Below the pieces are notes generated by a model. It searched no databases. It was not told the DNA's origin and saw nothing but the letters and a program-made list of their open reading frames with translations. The position numbers and the translations under genes are program-made. A stretch of DNA of 64,000 nt. It comes from Puccinia triticina. Lineage: Eukaryota; Basidiomycota; Pucciniomycetes; Pucciniales; Pucciniaceae. Shown here one piece after another: positions 56,592-64,000 of this stretch; position 1 is the first letter of the stretch; each line of letters opens with the position of its first letter. The stretch lies in NCBI RefSeq assembly GCF_026914185.1, contig NC_070560.1:1586001-1650000 (forward strand), read 5' to 3'.

Positions 56592-57008
56592 ATGTCTTTT
56601 ATTCCTGAATCGCCTATTGATGGTGCCTGGGATCCAAACTCCCAAACAAACGCGCGCAGTGGTTATGGCGAAACCAATACTCCCTTATCTTTAGTAAATA
56701 ATTATCCCCTTGGTTCACAAAATTATCCTATCTTAATCCACTCCGACGACGAAGATTTCATTGCTGGAGTACATGTAGCAGCCTCCTATGTCACTCGGGT
56801 TGTTGAACTCCCGCAACTTCATGTTTTTCGGCAACGCCTCCGCCTCCTTGTCGCCAGAACGCAATTCCAACACAATCAACCAACTAGAAGAGCTCGTCGA
56901 AATGGCCGTGCCCGCGGCAGTCGTCCGGTGGTCCTGGAATTCCGCCATGTTGAGCGCGAACTTGAGGCGCTGATAAATGGTAGCTTTGAGATTCAAATGG
57001 CCTACTAA
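56592..57008 (+). CDS. Antisense accessory gene of the gypsy element, unknown function
   Basis: The ATG at 56592 opens 138 codons: MSFIPESPIDGAWDP at the start, an acidic HSDDEDFIAG segment, a basic RRARRNGRARGSRP patch and a C-terminal VERELEALINGSFEIQMAY. No domain was recognised. A TATA box and repeats upstream, a poly-T stretch (57100-57132) downstream and the complete frame support it as a real gene; it is opposite to gag and pol. Its basic patch could bind nucleic acid (inference). Confidence 0.6.
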   Translation: MSFIPESPIDGAWDPNSQTNARSGYGETNTPLSLVNNYPLGSQNYPILIHSDDEDFIAGVHVAASYVTRVVELPQLHVFRQRLRLLVARTQFQHNQPTRRARRNGRARGSRPVVLEFRHVERELEALINGSFEIQMAY

Positions 57009-57103
57009 GTAAGCCCCTAATTTTTTTATTTTTCACTGAAATTTACTCCTTTATTTTACTAATTTATGCTTCCTATCGGCAACACCAGTCCCCCACTTCT
57101 TTT

Positions 57104-57137
<34 letters not shown>

Positions 57138-57230
57138 TCTTGAAAGCCCTTATAGATCTAACTGTCTGAAATGTGAATAGCCATAGAAAATTTAATCTTT
57201 CCCAAAAAAGGCAACAAAGCCAGAATAAAA
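57009..57230. other. Spacer with long T run
   Basis: Convergent 3' ends of the antisense gene and pol, with an interrupted run of about 30 T at 57100-57132. Confidence 0.5.
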
Positions 57231-60200
57231 TCAGAGTTTTCTTGAATGGAACAGCTTCACATGCGGCGCCGCATACCTGCGCTTGAGTTCTTGACCGTCG
57301 AGTTCTTCTAAAGTATATGAGCCACTTTTTTCTTGTGATTTTATGCGGTACGGCCCATTCCAGCGGTTTTCAAAGAGCTTTCCCCACTGACTTTCTAGGG
57401 ATTTATTGTACACAAGAACTAGGGATCCCGGCGTAAGCGGTCCTCTGTCTGGTTTCTTTTGATTCCAATATTCGACAGAATTTTCCCTGGAGTCCTTCAT
57501 GTTCTTGTAGGCTTCTTGCAAAATTGATTCTCTCCTCTCCAGTTGGCGAACTCTGGCAAAGAGAAGGTCTGCGGTTGATTTTACTGACTCCCAATCAGTC
57601 CCTAAGAAAGTTTCCAGTTCGAGGTCAATTGGTAAAACCGCCGGTTGGCCAAACATGAGTTCATAAGGCGTATAACCAGTGGTTCTCTTCGTAGAAACTC
57701 TATCCGCAAAAAGGACAAGAGGTAAGTAGCTGCGCCATTTCTTTCCGTCCGTCCCAGCCAGTTTAACCAAGGTATCTTTAATGGGCTGATGACCTCTTTC
57801 TACCATCCCGTTTGCTTCCGGATAATATGGCGTAGTGACTTTTACAATGGATCCTTTCTGCTTTAAGCAATCCTGAAGTTCCTTCCCAAATTCCGCCCCG
57901 CCGTCGACTACAACTGTGTGAGGTGCGCCATATCTGAAAATCCATTCGTCCGTAAACCACTGCGCAATCTTTTCAGCTTTAAGAGTTTCCAATCCCACAG
58001 CTTCGACCCATCCGGAGAGATCATCTCTTGCAATCACTAGATATTTCCACTTTCCCGCTTTAATATGTACTGTATCCATACTGACGCGCCCAAAAATGGT
58101 AGATTTCCCTGTTGCGTGCTTATGTTCCAAAGGTTTCAAGGGGCTTCTCTTCTGACAGGCGTCGCAGGACTGGACCCAACTCTTGACTTTTCTTTTCATG
58201 TGCGGCCACCAAAACCTAAGCTTAGTCCGTTTGTAAGTTTCTTCCACTCCTCTATGGCCAAGTTGTTCGTGAAGCGCCTCCAGAATGTGTTCCTGGTATT
58301 TTGGATTGCTGATAACTAGTTGCGGGAAAGGTTTATTTCTCTTTTTAAGTTTGCCGTCAGAGACCATGAAGCCGGCAGATTTATGCTTTATTACTTTCCA
58401 ATCCGCGTCAGAGGTATCTGTTGGCCTATTTAGAGTGAGCAAATATTCTTGAAGCTTGCCCCAAATTCCTTCTTGCTGAAATTGACCGCGCTCCACCCCC
58501 AAATTTAAAGTGTTAACTTCTTTGACGCCAAAACCGGGATGAGGCTTAATCCATTTCTCATCTTCGTCAAAACTGGGCTGCTCTCCTTCATCATCGTCTG
58601 GCGGTCTTCTAGATAATCCGTCGGGCATAGTGAAAGTTTTCCCAGGGACGTGAACCAAATTATAAGAGAATAATTGAATAAAAGCCACCCAACGAGTCAT
58701 GGGAGCATTTGGAAGATCAGGTGAGTTAATCATTTCTATAAGGCTTTTAGCGTCCACTAAGAGGTCGAATTGCTGGCCCCAAAGCTGAGTTTGTAATTTT
58801 TTTAGGATTTTTGCGACGCCACAGAGCTCCAGTTTTGATTGAGAATATCTGGATTCCACCGGCGAAAAAACCACGGATTCGTATAAGACTGGCCTGTCTT
58901 TCTGGTTATCTTCTTGAGTGAGTACTGCTCCTGCCGCAATGTAGCTAGAATCCACCGCTAATTTTATTTTTCCTGCTCCTTCAGAGTAGTCCAATTTTTT
59001 TAGAGTTATATCATAACCTACTATCCGTTTCAAAAGATCAAACGCATCCTGGCACTCCTTTTTCCAGTTCCATTCCGCGTCTTTTCTGGTCAATTTTCTA
59101 AGCGGTGCGGCAAGCTCTGAAAGTCCTTTAATAAACATCCTGACATAGACGCAGACTCCTAGAAAACCTCGAACTTCCGTTGCATTTTTTGGTACCGGCC
59201 ATGTTTCAATTTTATTTAGCTGTTTTTTCGAAATTTTTCTGCCCTCCCTGCACACAACGTGACCCACAAGATCCAACGCGGGGACGCAGCAGGCAAATTT
59301 CTTTCCGGAAATTGTGAGTCCAGCTTCTTCTATTCTAAATAAGATCCGCTCCAGAGTGACGGCGTACTCCCAGATAAATTTCCTGATGCCAGGGTTTTCT
59401 GCCAAAGTTTCTTGATTGTAATCTGAAACAGGACCTTTTATACCGCCATCATCAATGAATATACCGACATTTTGAGGAATTTCGTCTTGTAGAATCCACA
59501 TCATTTGCGCCTGGTATACGGCGACAGAATTGGTTGCTCCTTGTGGTAATCTGGTAAGCTGAAATCGTCCCAGAGGAGTTTCAAAGGTGGTTAATGGCCT
59601 AGATTCTAATGATAACTCTCTTTCATCGTAGCCTCCCATTATATCTCCCAGACCGTAGCAAGCTCTCCCGGTAAAAGATTCAATTAATTCTTCCGGTGAA
59701 GGCGGTATTCCAGAGTCCTTAATTGTTACTTTATTGAGTTTTTGTAAGTCGTGGACAATCCTGAGCCTTCCATCTTGTTTTTTGACGCAAAAGACCGGGC
59801 TAGAGTAAGAGGAATAAGACTGCTCATAAAGACCTGTTTGGATGCGCTCCCGTACTAACTCTATGAATTGATCTTTAATTGCGGCAGGAATTGGAATAGG
59901 TCGCTGCTGCCAAGGTTCGTGGGCGATGACGGGAATGATGTAAGGTTTCCCGTAAGTGTGTTTGAGAAGTCCTCTCTCTTCCTCCCGAAAAGCAAGTCCT
60001 CCCTGCCGCATTACGATGATATGTTTGAATAATTTAAGTTCTTCAGGTTTGAGCCACCCGGGTGGACCGAAATTAATGACTTTAAGGCGGTCTTCTGTGA
60101 TTTTCCAAGTAGGGGTAAAATTAGGCGGGTGAGGAGTTAAAGGTGTTACATAAGGATCTCTAGATAAAGGAGGACTACATAAGGGTGAGTTTATGTTCTG

Positions 60201-60329
60201 CGGCATGAACTGATTTACTGGCTTGATTTTTTTTGACGTTGATTTATATTTTGCCGCAAACACTAACTTTTCTTCTACACTATATTTGGGCACCTTCCAA
60301 TCACCTACTTCTGGAAGGTGCCAGAAGCT
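57231..60329 (-). CDS. Gypsy pol: RT, RNase H, integrase
   Basis: The frame is open from the frameshift site to 57231, over 1020 residues, in the -1 frame relative to gag. Reverse transcriptase: VFCVKKQDGRLRIVHD, LTRLPQGATNS and the active site IFIDDGG (FIDD instead of the common YVDD). RNase H: KLAVDSSYIAAGAV, SKLELCGV and VDAKSLIEMI. Integrase: a zinc-binding H-H-C-C set (LGHRGVEETY ... CDACQ), then the DDE acids in VSMDTVHI, VVDGGAEFG and GMVERGHQ, and a C-terminal segment with GPYRIKSQ that resembles the chromodomain-less GPY/F module. No stop, frame break or lost catalytic residue was seen. It copies RNA to DNA and inserts the cDNA. Confidence 0.93.
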   Translation of the reverse strand, partial: SFWHLPEVGDWKVPKYSVEEKLVFAAKYKSTSKKIKPVNQFMPQNINSPLCSPPLSRDPYVTPLTPHPPNFTPTWKITEDRLKVINFGPPGWLKPEELKLFKHIIVMRQGGLAFREEERGLLKHTYGKPYIIPVIAHEPWQQRPIPIPAAIKDQFIELVRERIQTGLYEQSYSSYSSPVFCVKKQDGRLRIVHDLQKLNKVTIKDSGIPPSPEELIESFTGRACYGLGDIMGGYDERELSLESRPLTTFETPLGRFQLTRLPQGATNSVAVYQAQMMWILQDEIPQNVGIFIDDGGIKGPVSDYNQETLAENPGIRKFIWEYAVTLERILFRIEEAGLTISGKKFACCVPALDLVGHVVCREGRKISKKQLNKIETWPVPKNATEVRGFLGVCVYVRMFIKGLSELAAPLRKLTRKDAEWNWKKECQDAFDLLKRIVGYDITLKKLDYSEGAGKIKLAVDSSYIAAGAVLTQEDNQKDRPVLYESVVFSPVESRYSQSKLELCGVAKILKKLQTQLWGQQFDLLVDAKSLIEMINSPDLPNAPMTRWVAFIQLFSYNLVHVPGKTFTMPDGLSRRPPDDDEGEQPSFDEDEKWIKPHPGFGVKEVNTLNLGVERGQFQQEGIWGKLQEYLLTLNRPTDTSDADWKVIKHKSAGFMVSDGKLKKRNKPFPQLVISNPKYQEHILEALHEQLGHRGVEETYKRTKLRFWWPHMKRKVKSWVQSCDACQKRSPLKPLEHKHATGKSTIFGRVSMDTVHIKAGKWKYLVIARDDLSGWVEAVGLETLKAEKIAQWFTDEWIFRYGAPHTVVVDGGAEFGKELQDCLKQKGSIVKVTTPYYPEANGMVERGHQPIKDTLVKLAGTDGKKWRSYLPLVLFADRVSTKRTTGYTPYELMFGQPAVLPIDLELETFLGTDWESVKSTADLLFARVRQLERRESILQEAYKNMKDSRENSVEYWNQKKPDRGPLTPGSLVLVYNKSLESQWGKLFENRWNGPYRIKSQEKSGSYTLEELDGQELKRRYAAPHVKLFHSRKL

Positions 60330-62851
60330 AAAAAATGACTCGAAGTTGTGGCGGAATTGACAGGAAAAGTGGTCTCGTATTTTTGGTTTGATGGGTTTAA
60401 AATTGGAACCAGGTAAGTCTGACCATTTTTATTTATTGAGAGGGATTCCACACCGCTGTCCTTGAATTGAATAGTAGCTGAGACGTCTATCAACCATGGT
60501 TTTCCTAGTATAGGCTGTACCTCCGCAGAAGAGACCCAGAAATGCACTTCTTTCGTAATATTTCCTACTTTAACCGGTACATTTTCCGCAATTCCCAGAA
60601 TGTCACTCTTGTGTCCGCCAATACCGCGCAGTTTCATAGGTTTTTGAGTAATTATAAGCCCCATTTTCCCCGCTAGATCCCTAGGTAAAAGATTAACTTG
60701 AGAACCGTTGTCTAAGAGCGCCTGAATTTGCTTCCCATTAATGGTGACAGCAACATATCCTAAGGGGCAAGCGTAATGCGCTGGACCGCTATCTTGCGCT
60801 TCCTCCTCTTCGTCTTCAGAGTTGACGTCGACAGCGTTGGTTGTCTTAGGTTGATCTATAGGAACTCTTTTAGGACTAATCTTCTTTTTGAATGCATCCA
60901 CGGCGCCGTTAGATATGGCGAAAACTTCTCCAATGGTGAGTTGAATTTTCTCATTTAACATTTGTGAGACCAACTTCTCTTCTGTGTCGGGGAACTGCGT
61001 AGCTAATGGTCTTTCCACATAGGTTTTGCGGGCAGGTTTCTCCTTTGTTGGCGCGCTGGTAGAGTCCTGAGGCGTGAGGATTTTAACCTTCTTTGGTGCG
61101 GGGTTTTCTTTTCTTGAAGATGCAGGAAGAGGAACTGGGTCATAATCATCCTGTCGAGCAATCTCTAAGATCCTCTCGTCGTCGACGTCCATGAGCTCTT
61201 CCTTTGTGTTTCTGACTTTTTTTGCTTTCGAATTGTCTGACCCTTCAGGATATTCTGCACCACTTCTGGTTCTCTTTCCAATGTCGCAGTCGAAAGTGTC
61301 TTCCTCCGCATATTCAACCTCCTCAAGCTTTCCAAAAGAGGTCTGGACTTCTGGTGCGCTATCTTCCTTTTTTCCCGTATGCGTTCCTGGCGGTAGGTTG
61401 ATAACTCCCGCTGTTTGTCCTCTGCTTTGGTGATAAGTGTCAACTACGGTTTTAAAAGGCCTGGTTCTATCATAAGGTATTTGAGTTCCGTCTGGTAAAA
61501 TAACATTGCTTCCTTCCTTCTTTACTAATCCGTTGATTTCGTCCAAGTTAACTTGATTGCACCTGTGGATGGTATGTCCAATCATGTGACAGTAATTACA
61601 TTTATAGCTAGATGGGGACCGGTCTAGTTGGGCGGGTTTATAAGGAACGTGACTTGACGACACAAATGGAGAAGGCTGCTTTTGTACATTCCAGCTAGAG
61701 AGGCTTTTAGTAAGTTGATCCATAGCATTATCTTTTGGTTGAGCTTTCTGCGCCGGTGGCTGAATTGTTTGAATTTCTTTCTGAATGTTTTCGTCGTTTA
61801 AAATAGCCATAGTCCTAAGTTCTCTATTAATATAGTCCAAGATAGTGTTATACGGCGGAAGAATGTGAGATCCATCCAAGGCCATTTCCATGTGGTTATC
61901 TCTTATGAGTTCGCGGTTTACGGCGATCCGGATAGGAAAAGATAAGCAATTTAGAACCGAGTGCCTGATTTCTTCCGCGCTAACCATGTGTCGACAGCGT
62001 ACTAAGTAGGCTACTAAGTTTTCTAGCTGGATACTGAAATCCTGGAACTCCTTCTGGGTTTTGATTCCCTTCGCCATCGTGGTTGAAATAAGTTTGTCCA
62101 AATCATTCCTTGTGTACTGCAGAAGCGGAAGCATTTTTCCCCAACGTTGAACTAATTTAAGCTTGAGTTTTTCCCAGTCGTGTCTTTCCCGCTCCGCCAT
62201 TTCCTGTACTTCTTTTATTAAAGATTCCCCTTCCAAGAAGAATATAATTTGTAGAGCAATATCAGATCCTTGGGCGCCATCCAATCTAGCCGCATATTCC
62301 AGGCGCTTAATAAAATCTCCAATGTCCATGTTTGTACCATCAAAGATAAGTCCTTTGGCGCCAGCTTTGATTTTAACTGGTTTCCTTCCAAATGGTTCTG
62401 GGTTATAGGCGGGGAGCTGAATGCTAGTTTGTAAGAAATGTGGGGTAATTTGAGCTGCTGCGCCTGATTGGCGAGTCTGGTTTACGTATTGCGGCGCAGG
62501 GCGGTATTGACTGTTTAAAAAGTTATTTCCTAGGAGTGGATCCAACGCTGCGCTTCCTGTGGTCGAAGGGCTAGTATTTCTCATTGGTCCAGGATTAAAT
62601 GGCACTGAGGGCGCTTGATTTGATGAAAATGTAAGCCCGCTATTTACTATTGGCATAGCTCCGACGTTCCTCGGCGTAACTGACGATCCAGCGTTCCCCG
62701 GCGGAACCGACAATCCAACGTCCATCGGCGCAGGCGCTAATCCAACATTTGCTTGTCTAGTATTTCCTCCAAACGGCGGAATTTCCATATTAGATAAATG
62801 GAACCTAGGGTACGGTCCGGAGAAAGAGCTTCGTCTGCCGGCGTTAGGCAT
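60305..62851 (-). CDS. Gypsy gag with zinc knuckle and aspartic protease
   Basis: The ATG at 62851 opens 848 codons. A Pro/Asn-rich N terminus is followed by the capsid-like region (FDGTNMDIGDFIKRLEYAAR and WEKLKLKLVQRWGKM, about residues 172-240), one CCHC zinc knuckle (CNYCHMIGHTIHRC, about residue 420), a charged linker, and a pepsin-like half-protease near residue 715 (ALLDNGSQVNLLP, with DNG instead of the usual D-T/S-G, then ILGKPWL). It forms the particle and processes the polyprotein. It ends at the TAG 60307-60305; pol lies in the -1 frame. Confidence 0.92.
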   Translation of the reverse strand: MPNAGRRSSFSGPYPRFHLSNMEIPPFGGNTRQANVGLAPAPMDVGLSVPPGNAGSSVTPRNVGAMPIVNSGLTFSSNQAPSVPFNPGPMRNTSPSTTGSAALDPLLGNNFLNSQYRPAPQYVNQTRQSGAAAQITPHFLQTSIQLPAYNPEPFGRKPVKIKAGAKGLIFDGTNMDIGDFIKRLEYAARLDGAQGSDIALQIIFFLEGESLIKEVQEMAERERHDWEKLKLKLVQRWGKMLPLLQYTRNDLDKLISTTMAKGIKTQKEFQDFSIQLENLVAYLVRCRHMVSAEEIRHSVLNCLSFPIRIAVNRELIRDNHMEMALDGSHILPPYNTILDYINRELRTMAILNDENIQKEIQTIQPPAQKAQPKDNAMDQLTKSLSSWNVQKQPSPFVSSSHVPYKPAQLDRSPSSYKCNYCHMIGHTIHRCNQVNLDEINGLVKKEGSNVILPDGTQIPYDRTRPFKTVVDTYHQSRGQTAGVINLPPGTHTGKKEDSAPEVQTSFGKLEEVEYAEEDTFDCDIGKRTRSGAEYPEGSDNSKAKKVRNTKEELMDVDDERILEIARQDDYDPVPLPASSRKENPAPKKVKILTPQDSTSAPTKEKPARKTYVERPLATQFPDTEEKLVSQMLNEKIQLTIGEVFAISNGAVDAFKKKISPKRVPIDQPKTTNAVDVNSEDEEEEAQDSGPAHYACPLGYVAVTINGKQIQALLDNGSQVNLLPRDLAGKMGLIITQKPMKLRGIGGHKSDILGIAENVPVKVGNITKEVHFWVSSAEVQPILGKPWLIDVSATIQFKDSGVESLSINKNGQTYLVPILNPSNQKYETTFPVNSATTSSHFLASGTFQK
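60329..60335 (-). promoter_or_regulatory. Candidate -1 ribosomal frameshift site between gag and pol
   Basis: On the minus strand the heptamer T TTT TTA lies in exactly the gag phase needed for -1 slippage (X XXY YYZ), eight codons before the gag stop. The -1 frame is open from there into pol. A downstream RNA structure was not worked out. Confidence 0.6.
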
Positions 62852-63108
62852 TTCTTGCGGTATTTCTACGGTTAAGTTTCTAGAGTCTACTAAGTTGATG
62901 ATATAGTTATTTAAGGTAGAAAGACTTGGGTGTGTCGAGTTTAAAGGTATTTCAGAAGAATTCTAGGTCGGAATTTTGTTTGAAAAGATTTTAAACTAAG
63001 AGTAAGAGTAATTTTTCTACTAAGATCAATAGAATTTTTAGAGTAATTTTTAACTAATGTATTTATTTAGCCTAGAAATGACGAGACTATAAATCTAAAG
63101 ATCTTCAG
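62852..63108. other. Gypsy leader
   Basis: About 260 bp of AT-rich 5' untranslated region between the primer site and gag; no open frame. Confidence 0.6.
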
Positions 63109-63126
63109 GCCACTGTTGGGACACCA
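63109..63126 (-). other. Gypsy primer binding site
   Basis: On the minus strand, two bases after the 5' LTR, the sequence TGGTGTCCCAACAGTGG begins with TGG as expected for pairing to a tRNA 3' end (CCA). The tRNA was not identified. Confidence 0.65.
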
Positions 63127-63128
63127 CT

Positions 63129-63911
63129 TGTGGAACTACTCTTTGGGGGAATAGAGCTTAGAGAGGGATGAGTGCGTGAAAAGCTGCCTCTCAGGTTGGG
63201 AGAGTAATATGGGACAAGAATAAGAGTATGGACTCTTAAAGAAAAGTGTGGCTGATGAAGTATTGAGAATAGTGCTTTCTAGACGAAATCAAGGGGGAAA
63301 ATATACTGTAAAATATGTGGTAAAATAGGCTATGTAATTCTTATTCTGTGACCAGGGATGCAAAGTGACAATCTGATGGGGGACAAACAGAATGGGCCAA
63401 AAGGCTCTACATTTATAGTGAGGGGACAACAGGTGGTTCTGAGACGAAGAGAAAGATGGGAACAGGGTACAAAAAGCCTCCAACAAGGTGACAAGGCAAA
63501 AAAACAACAAGGCATCTACTACATGGCTTGGGATGACATAAGAGGAAAACAATAACCATGGCGCATCAGCCGCCATGCATCTGAGAAAGAGTTACGCCTT
63601 GCTGGAATATAGAGGAGTTAATTCTAGTGAACACTCAGGGTCCTTCCTAATAGTCTGGCTCTGTTTGATGGTGGACTTTCTCCCACTTTGAACCTGATTT
63701 TGTACATATTTTATTACCCATTGTGGAGGGCCATCCATGAAAGTGAATACTGAGAAGTTGAGGCGCCTTGTAGAGATGTTTCTAGGCTATTATGAAGTGT
63801 CTGTGGGCGTGGATTACATGTACCAGAGTGATTTCTAGAGGGCGTTTGGCGGTGATTCCTTCCTGGTGAGTGTCTGAGTGATGTAATAAGGTTTTGATTA
63901 GGCTCACCACA
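63129..63911 (-). repeat. Gypsy 5' LTR
   Basis: 783 bp, same length as the copy at 54285 and with no difference seen by eye. Confidence 0.95.
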
Positions 63912-64000
63912 GCGGCAATGAATCCGTTTCGTTGGGCGCTTGAGAAGTCAACCACGCTTTGTAAGAGTTGGTCCCGCTTGTCCTGGAGAATTGAAGGGAT
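63912..64000 (-). pseudogene. Host transposase, piece at the right edge
   Basis: Minus-strand coding ILQDKRDQLLQSVVDFSS and AQRNGFIAA, continuing in frame at 54280 once the gypsy element is removed. The 5' part of the gene lies beyond the window. Confidence 0.7.

Larger units (their letters stand above)
54285..63911 (-). mobile_element. Ty3/gypsy LTR retrotransposon with two extra genes, TSD GCGG
   Basis: The element is 9627 bp with two 783-bp LTRs (TGTGGAAC...CACCACA) that look identical over all stretches compared by eye. GCGG flanks it (54281-54284, 63912-63915), and removing the element rejoins host codons as GFIAACKEV. Read on the minus strand: 5' LTR, primer site, gag with zinc knuckle and protease, candidate -1 frameshift site, pol with RT, RNase H and integrase, then an RRM gene, a G-rich polypurine tract and the 3' LTR. 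An antisense gene lies between pol and the RRM gene. The integrase follows the RNase H, so it is gypsy-type. Everything appears intact, so it may be active. Confidence 0.95.

Overview
This window looks like a chromosome segment of a basidiomycete, most probably a rust fungus (Pucciniales). That is inferred from short GT-AG introns (about 55-90 bp), conserved eukaryotic housekeeping genes separated by very large nested transposon stacks, and the style of the transposon proteins. No rRNA, tRNA, CRISPR array or bacterial-type operon was recognised.

Left part (1-23.2 kb). A PIF/Harbinger element (3233-6356, TSD TAA) has a mutated transposase pseudogene and an apparently intact Myb/SANT-like partner gene. 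It is followed by a minus-strand gene with an N-terminal signal peptide (6831-10878), split by a 2.1-kb non-autonomous transposon that is filled with hairpin-forming palindromic repeats. Then come four conserved genes: CSN2 (COP9 signalosome subunit 2, minus) and KAE1 (tRNA t6A synthesis, plus) share a 232-bp divergent promoter; a FET3-type multicopper ferroxidase (minus) and a type II pantothenate kinase (plus) are also head to head. A small TA-flanked MITE lies at 22.6 kb.

Right part (23.2-64 kb). This is one nested stack. The oldest layer is a minus-strand gene that encodes a Mutator-like transposase region, then a USP-like cysteine peptidase (Cys box about 35.3 kb, His box about 33.4 kb), then an AT-hook tail (about 23.6 kb). 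Three large elements have landed in it: a 9.25-kb Ty1/copia element (23855-33104, in a probable intron), an 18.0-kb CACTA element (36183-54207, TSD CTG) and a 9.6-kb Ty3/gypsy element (54285-63911, TSD GCGG). Removing the CACTA and gypsy elements with one TSD copy each rejoins the host reading frame. The copia element is decayed and itself carries a 1154-bp CACCAGG-ended element in its 5' LTR, a 199-bp MITE in its integrase, and two further unclassified insertions.

The CACTA element is the most interesting object. It has 52-bp TIRs with one mismatch and subterminal CTCAGC-type repeats. It carries a TNP2-like transposase and three other spliced genes: a gene with tandemly duplicated exon-intron units, a large gene with HeH/SAP-like motifs and 234-bp repeats, and a divergent SR-like/proline-rich gene. 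The gypsy element looks young (783-bp LTRs appear identical, gag and pol open, a candidate -1 frameshift site) and carries two extra genes: a sense RRM protein and an antisense gene with its own TATA promoter. Older elements show recurrent CpG transitions that produce TGA stops and Asp-to-Asn changes at catalytic positions.
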